From NCBI GenBank assembly GCA_025056305.1, contig JANWWJ010000038.1, forward strand, positions 1 to 64,000: 64,000 bases of DNA, given 5' to 3'. The DNA comes from Chitinophagales bacterium (GTDB lineage: Bacteria; Bacteroidota; Bacteroidia; Chitinophagales; UBA10324). The position numbers and the translations under genes are program-made. Below, piece by piece: positions 9,270 to 18,463 of the stretch (the first letter of the stretch is position 1; every line of letters starts with the position of its first letter). A model generated the notes under the pieces. The model ran no database searches and was not told where the DNA came from. It worked only from the letters and a program-made list of their open reading frames with translations.

Positions 9270-12101
9270 ATGCAAGTGCTTTCGCTGTTCGTCAGAACCG
9301 TTGTCGGTTTATTGTTTATTGCTTCAGAGCTTTATGCACAAGTCGTATGGACTTATCCTCATTTTCCTACGGTAAATTCCGCCGTAACTATTTTCTATGA
9401 TGCCTCAAAAGGTAATGGTGCGCTCAAAAACTTTACCGGAGACATCTACATCCACACAGGGGTGATTACCAATCAGAGCTCTAGCCCCACTGATTGGAAG
9501 CATGTAGTGACCACATGGGGTGTAGCTAATGCGGCATGGAAAATGACGCCGTTGGGCAACAATCTTTATGCTTATCATATTTCAAACATTACTACATTCT
9601 ATAATATATCTGCCAATGAAACAGTATTGAAATTGGCTATGGTATTTCGGAATGCCAACGGCACCGTTGTGGGCCGTGATACCGATGGTTCCGATTTGTT
9701 TGCCGACGTTTGGGATGGGGTCAGTCAGCAAGTACGTATGCTCAGGCCGGCAGAGTCGCCAACGTTCGTGTCGCTGAGCGATGTGGTGGAAGTGACTTGT
9801 GTCTCTTCGTTACCAGGTACCCTTACCATTTTTCACAATGGCATTTGGTTTTATCAGCAGTCTAACACGGATTCAATCACAGCTTTTATAGTGGCCACCT
9901 CTTATGGGGCAAGTTGGTTGAAGGTGACGGCAGGTACTGCGGCTGATTCGGCATACTACGTAGTCAACCCTCCATTAACCTTAGCTCCTCTTCCCCAGGG
10001 TGCCGACGACGGTATCACCTTCGTCAACGATAGTACTGCCACCTTGGTTCTGCCGGCACCAGGCAAGCAGTTTATTTATGTTGTGGGCGATTTCTCCGAC
10101 TGGCTGGTCGACTCCGACTTTTACATGAAACGGACTCCCGATGGCACACGCTGGTGGATCACCATAAGCGGGCTACAGCCTTTGAAAGAATATCGGTATC
10201 AGTTCTGGGTTGACGGTCACTTGCGCGTGGCCGACCCCTATTGTCGGAAAATTTTGGATCCTTACCACGACAAGTATATTCCGGCGGCTACCTATCCGAA
10301 TTTATTGCCATATCCTACGGGTAAAACATCAGGAATAGTATCGGTATTGCAGACGGGAAAGCCTCCATACAATTGGCAAGTGCCCAACTTTCCAAAGCCC
10401 AATCCGGACAATCTGGTCATTTATGAACTGCTGGTACGCGATTTCATTGCAGCCCGTAACTGGAAAACACTGAAAGACACGTTAAACTACCTTAAAACAC
10501 TTGGCGTCACGGCTATTGAACTCATGCCCTTTAACGAATTTGAAGGGAACGACTCATGGGGCTACAACCCCTCGTTCTATTTTGCCCCGGACAAGTACTA
10601 TGGCCCTGCTGACGATCTGAAGGCCTTTATTGATGCTTGTCATCAGATGGGCATTGCTGTGATTCAGGATATTGCGCTGAATCACTGCTTTAGCCAGTCG
10701 CCTCATTGTCAATTGTACTGGGATGCGGCCAACTTCTGGCCTTCGGCTGACAACATCTGGTTAAATACCGATTGTGACCCGGCTACTCCGGGCTATCAGG
10801 GTAAACATCCATTCGGTGTGGGCTACGATTTCAATCATGAAAGTCCGTACACGCAAAAACTGGTTGATGATGTGCTGCGGTATTGGGTTACCGAATTCAA
10901 AATTGATGGCTTTCGCTTTGACTTATCTAAGGGTTTCACGCAAACTTATTCCGGGAGCAATGTAGGCCTATGGGGTCAGTACGACCAGAGCCGCATCAAT
11001 CTTTTAAAAAGAATGGCCGATCAGATTCGTGCCGTAGATCCTGACGTCATATTGATTCTGGAACATTTCGCCGACAACAGTGAAGAAAAGGTGCTCAGTG
11101 ACTACGGCTTCTATCTATGGGGTAATCTCAATTATGCCTATGCCCAAAGTGCCATGGGCTATTCTTCCGGCGCAGACATCAGCTGGATCAATTACCACAA
11201 TCGCGGTTGGAGTGATCCGCATGTGGTGGGCTACATGGAAAGTCATGACGAAGAGCGATTGATGTACAAAACGATTACTTATGGAAACAGTCAGCCTAAC
11301 TACAGTGTCAAGCCATTGGATTCGGCGCTGAATCGTATGAAGCTGGCTTCTTTGCTCTTTATTCTGGTGCCCGGACCCAAGATGATCTGGCAGTTCGGGG
11401 AGCTGGGTTATGATTATTCGATCAATTATGGTGGCAGCAATGTGACGGCTAAGCCCATCCGATGGGACTATTTTCAATATAATCCGCGGCGTTGGTTATA
11501 TTATTTCTATAAAGCATTAATTGATTTCAAGAACACGCATGCGGTAGCTACGACGAAACAGTTCAGTCTGGTGGGGGGAGGACTTAAAAAAAATCTGCGC
11601 CTCTATTCCGATACCCTCAATGTGGTCATATTAGGAAACTTTGATATATATGATGGAAGTCAGTATCCTTACTTTCCTCATACGGGTTGGTGGTATGAAT
11701 ATTTGACGGGTGATTCGCTATACGTGACCGATGTCAATGCTCAGCTTTTTTTGAAGGCCGGTGCTTACCGCTTTTATACCGATAAAAAACTGTCGAAACC
11801 TTACTTGGGCAATGTAGGGATTGAAGCAACCCATCTGCCGCCTGCGCCGGTGCTTGAAATATTTCCTAATCCCGCATCTCAAGCGGTGGTGGCGGATTTT
11901 TATGTGCCGGCAGCCGGTCCGGTGATGCTGGTCCTGTACGATGCACACGGTAGGTTGATCCGTCCGCTTGATCAAAATACGCGGCCTCAAGGCTGGTACA
12001 CGCTCACCGTGCCCCTCAGTGGCTTGAGCTCTGGTATCTATGAGCTCGTATTCTTTTGCGCAGGACAGCGGATTGTTCAAAAACTTATTGTAAACCATTA
12101 A
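9270..12101 (+). CDS. T9SS-secreted GH13 alpha-amylase/pullulanase-like enzyme
   Basis: 943 residues. A signal peptide (1-23) precedes the shared module (about 39-150), a linker/Ig-like region and a CBM48-like segment (about 265-360, FIYVVGDFSDWLVDS). The GH13 barrel (about 390-780) shows region I DIALNH, nucleophile D551 in GFRFDLSKGF, acid/base E598 in ILILEHF and H659-D660 in ESHDEERL. A C-terminal T9SS domain follows (IFPNPASQAVVADF ... GIYELVFFCAG). It should hydrolyse alpha-1,4 and/or alpha-1,6 glucosidic bonds of starch or glycogen at the cell surface. The CBM48-before-barrel order is like pullulanases and branching enzymes, but specificity cannot be read from motifs. The GH31 gene follows 17 bp downstream, probably in one operon. 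Confidence 0.9.
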   Translation: MQVLSLFVRTVVGLLFIASELYAQVVWTYPHFPTVNSAVTIFYDASKGNGALKNFTGDIYIHTGVITNQSSSPTDWKHVVTTWGVANAAWKMTPLGNNLYAYHISNITTFYNISANETVLKLAMVFRNANGTVVGRDTDGSDLFADVWDGVSQQVRMLRPAESPTFVSLSDVVEVTCVSSLPGTLTIFHNGIWFYQQSNTDSITAFIVATSYGASWLKVTAGTAADSAYYVVNPPLTLAPLPQGADDGITFVNDSTATLVLPAPGKQFIYVVGDFSDWLVDSDFYMKRTPDGTRWWITISGLQPLKEYRYQFWVDGHLRVADPYCRKILDPYHDKYIPAATYPNLLPYPTGKTSGIVSVLQTGKPPYNWQVPNFPKPNPDNLVIYELLVRDFIAARNWKTLKDTLNYLKTLGVTAIELMPFNEFEGNDSWGYNPSFYFAPDKYYGPADDLKAFIDACHQMGIAVIQDIALNHCFSQSPHCQLYWDAANFWPSADNIWLNTDCDPATPGYQGKHPFGVGYDFNHESPYTQKLVDDVLRYWVTEFKIDGFRFDLSKGFTQTYSGSNVGLWGQYDQSRINLLKRMADQIRAVDPDVILILEHFADNSEEKVLSDYGFYLWGNLNYAYAQSAMGYSSGADISWINYHNRGWSDPHVVGYMESHDEERLMYKTITYGNSQPNYSVKPLDSALNRMKLASLLFILVPGPKMIWQFGELGYDYSINYGGSNVTAKPIRWDYFQYNPRRWLYYFYKALIDFKNTHAVATTKQFSLVGGGLKKNLRLYSDTLNVVILGNFDIYDGSQYPYFPHTGWWYEYLTGDSLYVTDVNAQLFLKAGAYRFYTDKKLSKPYLGNVGIEATHLPPAPVLEIFPNPASQAVVADFYVPAAGPVMLVLYDAHGRLIRPLDQNTRPQGWYTLTVPLSGLSSGIYELVFFCAGQRIVQKLIVNH

Positions 12102-12118
12102 CATTCATTTTTTCGGTA

Positions 12119-15100
12119 ATGTATGTAAAAGCATATTTTCTGGATCTACCAAAGGTGGCTGGCTTTTGTTTGCTTCTGACGCAACCCTTATGTGCGCAGA
12201 TCTTAGCGGTAACGCCGACCTTTCCCACTACTGAAGATACGGTAACCATCATCTATAATGCCAAGCTGGGTAACGGGGGGTTGGCCGGCTATACGGGTGA
12301 TGTATATGCACATACCGGCGTCATTACAGATGCAAGTCAACACCCATCGGACTGGAAACATGTGGTGGCGCCTTGGGGCAGTACCGATCCAAAAGTGCTC
12401 ATGGAAAGCTTGGGTGGTGATCTATACCGGATCCGATTTCACATTCGATCTTATTACGGTATAGGTCCAGAAGAGAAAGTCTGCTCTTTGGCCTTTGTTT
12501 TTCGCAATGCCAGCGGCAGCCTATCGGGGCGCGAAGCTGATGGTTCGGATATCTTTTATCCGGTTAACCGCATGCCTTTAGGTAATATGCTCTCATACAC
12601 GCTGGTTAACCATGATTTGGTTGTGAGCGCTGAGTATGGTATGGTGCGCATCAGGTTGTACGATACACACGTGGCATGTGTGGAATTAGAGGCCGACACC
12701 TTGGCTTTTCCCGATACTTCCTTGTCGGTAGTGCAGCCGGCGCAGCAGCTCGCCTATGTGCTCACTGCCGGTGCTGACTATCTGAAGATTTCGGGGCCTG
12801 CCCTTGAAATAGTGGTTTATAAGACACCAGTTCGCCTGGCCTTTTTGCTTGACGGGGATACTTTACTTAGCGACGCTTCGGGATTGATGACTTTATGTTC
12901 CGGTACCAGTGTACACTTTAAATTGGGCAGCAAGGAATACCTGTACGGGACGGGTTCTCGTGCTCTGGATTTGAATCATCGTGGACGCAAATTTGTTTCC
13001 TACAACACCCCTGTTTACGCTTACGAAGCAGGAGCGCCCACCTTGAACATCAGTATTCCGTTTTTGTTATCGAGCAAGGGCTATGGATTGTTTGTGGATA
13101 ATTTCTCGCCGGGCATATGGGATTTGGGTTATACCGATTCAACGGTGTTGAGTTACACGGCTGAAAGCGGAGTGTTTCGCTATTTTTTGATTGCGGGTCC
13201 AGGCTGGCCAGACATTTTGGACCGGTACACATCGCTGACAGGCAAGCAACCGCTGCCACCCCGTTGGGCCCTAGGGTATTTTCAGTCGCGGTACGGCTAC
13301 CAAAACGAGTCGGAAGCTCGAAGCGTTGTAAAACAACTGCGTGATGCCCAGTTTCCGCTGGATGCCTTGGTGCTGGACCTTTATTGGTTTGGCATGCCGT
13401 ACAATATGGGAAATCTCTCATGGGATATTACCCGATTCCCCAAAGCCGCTGATATGATGCATGATTTTGATTCTATGGGAGTAAAAACCGTATTGATCAC
13501 CGAGCCATACATTACAAAGATTTCAAATAACTATAATCATGTAAGTAGTCAGGGCTTCTTGGCTACCACAGCGCAGGGGCAACCATACCTATTAAGCAAT
13601 TTTTGGGCGGGTGAGGCAGGCCTGCTCGATATCTTCAAACCGGCCGCTCAGGATTGGTTTTGGAATCAGTATCACGCACGGATTACTGAAGGGGTGGGAG
13701 GTTGGTGGTGTGATCTGGGAGAACCGGAGCTTCATCCGGCCGACATGGTGCACAGCATTGGGCCGGCTCGCCTGGTCCATAATGTGTATTCGCTGGTATG
13801 GGCTGAATTATTGTACCGTCGGTACCGGCAACAGGTGCCCCAGCAGCGGTTATTCAACCTGATCCGCTCAGGATATGCCGGCATGCAACGCTACAGTACT
13901 TTCCCATGGTCAGGCGACGTGCGCCGTAGCTGGAGTGGGCTGCAAGCACAAATCCCCATTATGCTCAGCATGGGTTTATGCGGCGTAGGTTACATGCACA
14001 GCGATATCGGGGGCTTTACCGGTGGGCCCCAGAACGAAGAGCTGTACATCCGGTGGCAGCAGCTCGGGGCTTTTTCACCCGTAGCGCGCGCTCACGGGGA
14101 AGGGGTACCTACCGAGCCTACTGCCTACAGCAGCAGTGCCCAAAACACCGTTCGGAAATACCTGCAACTGCGCTATCAGCTTACGCCTTACAACTATACG
14201 CTGGCTTTTGAAAACAGTTCGAAAGGCTGGCCCCTGATGCGACCGCTCAACTTCTACAACGCCACAGATGAAGATTTTGCTAATACCAATGATGCTTTTT
14301 TATGGGGCGCTGACCTGCTGGTGGCGCCGGTATTACACCAAGGGGCAGTTTCCCGTTCGGTGAGCTTTCCTCAAGGGACATGGCTTTCGTGGGAAAATCC
14401 AAACTATAGTTACACCGGCGGAAGCACGGTAACCGTATCGGCGCCACTGAGCCAATTGCCACTATTTGTTCGGGCAGGTAGCTTTATTACCATGGCTCCC
14501 CCGATATTTTCGTTGCAGCATTACAATACCGATACCCTCATCGTCCGGTATTTTCCTGATGTCACCGTACCAAGCAGTACTGGATATGTCTATGACGACG
14601 ATGGGTTAACACCTACTGCGCTCAGCGACAGCACCTTTGAAATCATCAGCTACCAGGGCTCTGTTTCAGACAGCTACGTAGAGGTGCATTTGTCGCTCAG
14701 TGGCGATTATCCAGGTTCCCCTGCTTTTCGGCTCATGCAGTTTCAGCTGTATCGGATCGCAGCTTCCCCACAGAACGTGTATAAAGGGGCAAATCTGCTT
14801 CCGGAATTTTCATCGTGGTCGGTTTTTCAACAAGCCGACTCGGGTTGGTACTACGATGCTTCGGCCAAGGTGGTGTACACCAAGTTTTATTGGACAGGCG
14901 ATGCAACCGTAGTGCGTTGGGAAGGAACCATCATTATCGGCGTGGCTGACGCTGCAGCGCCTGCCGAATATCTTAAAGTTTTTCCTAATCCGTTTCGCTT
15001 CACAGTTACCATCGAAGCACCTGAGCTTACCGATGAAGAAGTGGGTATCTACAATGTACACGGCACTTGTGTGCGCCGGTTAGCCGCAAAAGGGGGTGAA

Positions 15101-15217
15101 GGACATTGGATATGGGATGGCAGCGATGAACACGGTAATAGGTTGGCGACAGGAGCCTATTTGGCTGTAGTGCGCAGTGCTGGGCGCACTTACCGACAAC
15201 TTCTTGTATTGCAATAG
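12119..15217 (+). CDS. T9SS-secreted GH31 alpha-glucosidase
   Basis: 1032 residues from the ATG at 12119 (MYVKAYFLDLPKVAG), chosen because it gives a signal peptide ending LCAQ; longer readings overlap the amylase stop. The shared module covers about 41-150, followed by a GH31 N-terminal beta-domain and the barrel, with nucleophile D532 in WWCDLGEPE and acid/base D600 in FPWSGDVRR. The substrate-site sequence HSDIGGFTGGPQNEELYIRW is also present. The C-terminus has a VFPNPFRFTVTIEAP start and FlgD/T9SS-like strands. It should release glucose from the non-reducing ends of oligosaccharides made by the preceding amylase. The stop lies 4 nt from the stop of the convergent yitT-type gene. GH31 also includes alpha-xylosidases, which is worth noting next to a xylH-like transporter. 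Confidence 0.9.
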   Translation: MYVKAYFLDLPKVAGFCLLLTQPLCAQILAVTPTFPTTEDTVTIIYNAKLGNGGLAGYTGDVYAHTGVITDASQHPSDWKHVVAPWGSTDPKVLMESLGGDLYRIRFHIRSYYGIGPEEKVCSLAFVFRNASGSLSGREADGSDIFYPVNRMPLGNMLSYTLVNHDLVVSAEYGMVRIRLYDTHVACVELEADTLAFPDTSLSVVQPAQQLAYVLTAGADYLKISGPALEIVVYKTPVRLAFLLDGDTLLSDASGLMTLCSGTSVHFKLGSKEYLYGTGSRALDLNHRGRKFVSYNTPVYAYEAGAPTLNISIPFLLSSKGYGLFVDNFSPGIWDLGYTDSTVLSYTAESGVFRYFLIAGPGWPDILDRYTSLTGKQPLPPRWALGYFQSRYGYQNESEARSVVKQLRDAQFPLDALVLDLYWFGMPYNMGNLSWDITRFPKAADMMHDFDSMGVKTVLITEPYITKISNNYNHVSSQGFLATTAQGQPYLLSNFWAGEAGLLDIFKPAAQDWFWNQYHARITEGVGGWWCDLGEPELHPADMVHSIGPARLVHNVYSLVWAELLYRRYRQQVPQQRLFNLIRSGYAGMQRYSTFPWSGDVRRSWSGLQAQIPIMLSMGLCGVGYMHSDIGGFTGGPQNEELYIRWQQLGAFSPVARAHGEGVPTEPTAYSSSAQNTVRKYLQLRYQLTPYNYTLAFENSSKGWPLMRPLNFYNATDEDFANTNDAFLWGADLLVAPVLHQGAVSRSVSFPQGTWLSWENPNYSYTGGSTVTVSAPLSQLPLFVRAGSFITMAPPIFSLQHYNTDTLIVRYFPDVTVPSSTGYVYDDDGLTPTALSDSTFEIISYQGSVSDSYVEVHLSLSGDYPGSPAFRLMQFQLYRIAASPQNVYKGANLLPEFSSWSVFQQADSGWYYDASAKVVYTKFYWTGDATVVRWEGTIIIGVADAAAPAEYLKVFPNPFRFTVTIEAPELTDEEVGIYNVHGTCVRRLAAKGGEGHWIWDGSDEHGNRLATGAYLAVVRSAGRTYRQLLVLQ

Positions 15218-15221
15218 CTAA

Positions 15222-16229
15222 TCAGTGCGCCTTATGGGCCCGCTTTTTAACCATGCCGCCACGCGTGTCTTTAATGCTGGTCATGACGACAAAAGCATTG
15301 GGATCAATTAAGTCTATTTCTGCATATAAGCGAGCCACTTCCAGGCGGGTGATTACGGTAAAAAGAATTTCGTTTTGTTTTTGCATGCCACGCCTACCAT
15401 AGCCGGCTTTTCCCTGATACACTGTTACGCCTCGTCCCAATTTTCGCATGATCATTTCGCGAATCTGATCACTGTGTGTGGAGATGATGGTTACGCCTGT
15501 GTACTCTTCAATGCCTTCGAGTACAAAGTCAACCGTTCGTCCTGCGGCCAGGTAGATTAAAATAGAATACAAGGCCACCTCTACGCCCAGCAGAGCTGCT
15601 GCCGTACTGAAAATGATGATGTTGGTGATCAAAAGAAAGTCGCCCACTGTAATTCCGGTACGACGACCTACGTAGATGGCCAAGACTTCAGTACCATCCA
15701 GTACGCTGCCACCGCGTACGGCCAATCCGATGCCCAAGCCCAGAAAAAAACCACCAAAGACGGCTATAAGCAATTTATCGGAGGTAATGGTCGGTAAATC
15801 CAGAACTCCTACGGCCAGCGACAAGCCGCTAACCGACAGCATGCTCTTGATGGCGAAATTGCGATTGATCTGGGAAAAGCCCAGAACCATAAAGGGCAGG
15901 TTGAATAACAGCAACCACCAGGGCAGCGGAATGCCGGACAAGCGCGCAGCCATCAGCGATACGCCGGTGATGCCCCCATCAATAAAACCATTAGGGATCA
16001 AAAAACTTTTTAATCCAATAGAGGCTGACAAGATGCCCAATAAGATCAACAGTGTATTACGGATTTCGGAGCGAATGTAATAGAGCAAATGGCGGAACCG
16101 CTTTGCTGCGACGTAAGGCGAGAGGACGCCGGCCGTTCCGCGGCGCCGCACGATCAAAGAGTCCAACACCTGCACAAGGTAGTTTTTCACCAACAGGCGG
16201 CGGAAGTTATGGGACCGGGTTCGGCTCAT
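15222..16229 (-). CDS. YitT-family membrane protein
   Basis: 335 residues. Five or so hydrophobic helices lie between about residues 55 and 225 (LLILLGILSASIGLKSFL, GFIDGGITGVSLMAARLSG, GGSVLDGTEVLAIYVGRRTGI), then a C-terminal cytosolic DUF2179-type domain (YTGVTIISTHSDQIREMIMRKLGRGVT). This domain pair defines the YitT/DUF161 family, whose transport role is not established. An N-terminal extension of about 55 residues, rich in Arg, precedes the first helix. The ATG overlaps the stop of the upstream kinase gene by 4 bases, so the two are translationally coupled and possibly linked in function. Confidence 0.85.
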   Translation of the reverse strand: MSRTRSHNFRRLLVKNYLVQVLDSLIVRRRGTAGVLSPYVAAKRFRHLLYYIRSEIRNTLLILLGILSASIGLKSFLIPNGFIDGGITGVSLMAARLSGIPLPWWLLLFNLPFMVLGFSQINRNFAIKSMLSVSGLSLAVGVLDLPTITSDKLLIAVFGGFFLGLGIGLAVRGGSVLDGTEVLAIYVGRRTGITVGDFLLITNIIIFSTAAALLGVEVALYSILIYLAAGRTVDFVLEGIEEYTGVTIISTHSDQIREMIMRKLGRGVTVYQGKAGYGRRGMQKQNEILFTVITRLEVARLYAEIDLIDPNAFVVMTSIKDTRGGMVKKRAHKAH

Positions 16230-17398
16230 GCAGGCCGGCTTTTAAGCGTTATGCGAAAAGTAGTGCCTTTACCTGGGGCCGAATCCTTAACCATGATTTT
16301 CCCATGATGAAAATCTTCAATAATTCTTTTTGCCAAAGAAAGGCCAAGACCCCAGCCCCGCTTTTTCGTTGAGAAACCCGGTTTAAACACTGCTTTGAAC
16401 TGACTGGCAGGAATGCCCTTGCCATCGTCCTTGACGTCCACATGCAGTTGGCCATTCACCGGAATGATGTAAATGTCGATATTGCCTTGTCCGCTGATGG
16501 CATCCAGTGCGTTTTTGAGCACATTTTCGATGACCCATTCAAACAACTGCGGCACCACGAGGGCATGCGCCGTACCACCGGGTGGCTCATGGATGCGCAG
16601 CTGCACTTTCTCGGACGATCGTCGGCGGACGTAATCTGCCGTACGTCGGATGAGGGACACCACATCGTGTTCGCTCAAGTCGGGTGCTGAACCGATCTTG
16701 GAGAAACGGTCGGCAATTAACTCGAGGCGGCGTATGTCTTTTTCAATTTCCGGCAACATGTCGAGTACGGCCGGCTCGTGTGCCTGAAGCTTGAGGTAAT
16801 CAATCCATCCGCTCAAGGCAGAGATAGGTGTGCCCAGCTGATGTGCGGTTTCCTTAGCCATGCCCGCCCACACCCGGTTCTGTTCAGCACGCCGAATGGT
16901 ATTAAAAGTCAAATAAGCTACGATAAGAAACAAAATAATAAAGAAAAACTGTATGTATGGAAAATATCTAAGCTGAGTCAACAGAGGCGTTTCGCGGTAA
17001 TACACATACTGAAAGTTTCCTTTTGTGTATTCAATCGGGACCGGATCGTAGTGTTGCTTCATATAACGGAGTTGTCGGCGCAGATAGTTAGGGTCCCGCG
17101 CTATGCGGGCTTCGTCTAAATTGCGGTGCATCAAGATGCTGTCTGCATCATCGGTGACAATGAGGGGTACTGTTTTGTTGCTTTCGATCACGAAAAACAG
17201 AAAGCTGATGTCGGTATCGGGGCTGGCTTCGTTGAGGTGTTTGAATGCCGTGGCCAATAACTCGACCTTTCGCCGTTCTTCGGTTGCCAGCTGCCGGCTT
17301 AGGTAATTGGTATAAAGGATGGAGGCCGCAAAAATGAGCAGCAGCACACCTACCAAAATGACTTTGAAGCGACCTGTCTGCGAAAGAAAGTCGATCAT
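16226..17398 (-). CDS. Membrane sensor histidine kinase
   Basis: About 390 residues from the ATG at 17398 (MIDFLSQTGRFKVILVG), preferred over one at 17452 because a -7-like box sits at 17405-17412. TM1 is near 12-31; an extracytoplasmic sensor of about 110 residues follows, then TM2 near 146-165. The phospho-acceptor is H186 in the AKETAHQLGTPISAL box, a form frequent in Bacteroidota kinases. The N box (ENVLKNALDAI), G1 (KDDGKGIP) and G2 (GWGLGLSLAKRI) are intact. No response-regulator gene is adjacent; instead it overlaps the YitT-type gene. It is an orphan kinase in this window. Confidence 0.88.
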   Translation of the reverse strand: MIDFLSQTGRFKVILVGVLLLIFAASILYTNYLSRQLATEERRKVELLATAFKHLNEASPDTDISFLFFVIESNKTVPLIVTDDADSILMHRNLDEARIARDPNYLRRQLRYMKQHYDPVPIEYTKGNFQYVYYRETPLLTQLRYFPYIQFFFIILFLIVAYLTFNTIRRAEQNRVWAGMAKETAHQLGTPISALSGWIDYLKLQAHEPAVLDMLPEIEKDIRRLELIADRFSKIGSAPDLSEHDVVSLIRRTADYVRRRSSEKVQLRIHEPPGGTAHALVVPQLFEWVIENVLKNALDAISGQGNIDIYIIPVNGQLHVDVKDDGKGIPASQFKAVFKPGFSTKKRGWGLGLSLAKRIIEDFHHGKIMVKDSAPGKGTTFRITLKSRPA

Positions 17399-17702
17399 TG
17401 GCAATAAAGTTAGCGGTGCAGCTGTTACAGAATTGAAGTTCAGGGGCCACAACGTTTAATAGATGATGGGCTCAAACGTGTTCGAATTCCAAAAAACGGC
17501 TGATCGGCTTACGGCTCATTCACAGAGGCAGGACTGGAAGGGGAAATACGGCCCCGCAACGAAGCGTGAACTTCTTCTCGCTTACGACTGAGGTCGGTTG
17601 CTATCTTCTGCTCAATACATTTAGGGGGCTATGGAAGAATGGTGAGGCTCGTCGACAAGGCGTACCATTACCGGCCAAAATGCGGGCCACAGCTTTTTCG
17701 AA
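17399..17702. other. 304-bp gap with no confident gene
   Basis: This lies between the stop of kdsB and the start of the kinase gene. Read on the minus strand it holds two short open stretches in different frames: one continuing after the kdsB stop (NDSKKLWPAFWPVMVRLVDE, stop near 17620) and one ending near 17515 (EQKIATDLSRKREEVHASLR). They could be remains of a decayed gene or chance. Apart from the -7-like box next to the kinase start, I see no RNA gene or regulatory element. Confidence 0.4.
17405..17412 (-). promoter_or_regulatory. Candidate -7 box TAACTTTA for the kinase-yitT operon
   Basis: One mismatch from TAnnTTTG on the minus strand, 6 nt before the ATG at 17398. It supports that start and a nearly leaderless transcript. 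Confidence 0.35.
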
Positions 17703-18443
17703 TCATTCGGTTAAAAACTTTTCGGCGCGTATAAGATCTTCAGCGGTATCTACAGAAAAGGACTCATGAGGTGTTTCCGCAATGCGGATGCGATAGCCAA
17801 AAGCCAACCACCGCAGTTGTTCGAGCATCTCTGCCCTTTCCAGTTCATGGGGAGGCAGCTGCACAATCTTTTGCAGCACATCAAATCGAAACCCATACAC
17901 ACCGATGTGCTTGAGGTAAAGGCCGGTGCCAGCCCAGTAGTCGAGCGGCAGGTCGCGCTGATGGGGCAAGGGCGCTCTACTGAAATAAAGAGCGTAACCC
18001 TGGGCGTCAACGACTACCTTAACAATGTTGGGGTTGGTGAGTTCTTCATTCCGATTAATGCGTCGTGCTAAGGTGGCGATAGGGGTATCGGACTGATGAA
18101 GGAGATCGCACACTGCCTGCAACTGCTCGGGATGAACAAATGGTTCATCGCCCTGTAGGTTAACGACAAAATCTGGGCATTGCTCGAGAGTGGCAGCCAC
18201 TTCGGCACATCGTTCCGTTCCTGACTGATGGGTAGGAGCAGTTAAAATGGCTTCGCCGCCAAAATTTTGTACTTCGCTTAGAATTCGTTCATCGTCGGTA
18301 GCTACGATGATTCGGTGAAAAGCCGGGCATTTGCTGGCTTGATCATAGACTCGTTGAATCATGGTTTTACCCTGAATCATGGCCAGTGGTTTGCCCGGGA
18401 ATCGAGCTGAGCGGTAGCGAGCAGGAATGATGGCTACGGTCAT
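17703..18443 (-). CDS. kdsB: 3-deoxy-manno-octulosonate cytidylyltransferase
   Basis: 246 residues, the usual KdsB length. It makes CMP-Kdo from CTP and Kdo for lipopolysaccharide core synthesis in the cytosol. Visible signatures are the N-terminal IIPARYRSARFPGKPLA nucleotide-binding loop, MIQRVYDQA, VATDDERI, HQSGTERCAEVA, NLQGDEPF and the C-terminal SFSVDTAEDL. It lies 20 nt downstream of the propeller lipoprotein gene on the same strand, probably in the operon that begins upstream. Confidence 0.95.
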   Translation of the reverse strand: MTVAIIPARYRSARFPGKPLAMIQGKTMIQRVYDQASKCPAFHRIIVATDDERILSEVQNFGGEAILTAPTHQSGTERCAEVAATLEQCPDFVVNLQGDEPFVHPEQLQAVCDLLHQSDTPIATLARRINRNEELTNPNIVKVVVDAQGYALYFSRAPLPHQRDLPLDYWAGTGLYLKHIGVYGFRFDVLQKIVQLPPHELERAEMLEQLRWLAFGYRIRIAETPHESFSVDTAEDLIRAEKFLTE

Positions 18444-18463
18444 CGATCATCAAGAGCCTTAGG

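Noticed and set aside
17473-17490. GTTCGAATTCC looks like a tRNA T-loop.
   Set aside because: The flanking bases cannot form the 5-bp T-stem and no acceptor or anticodon stem is found.
17525-17550. GGCAGGACTGGAAGGGG resembles the SRP RNA tetraloop helix.
   Set aside because: The opposite side of the helix lacks the required AGCAG internal-loop sequence and the surrounding bases do not pair.
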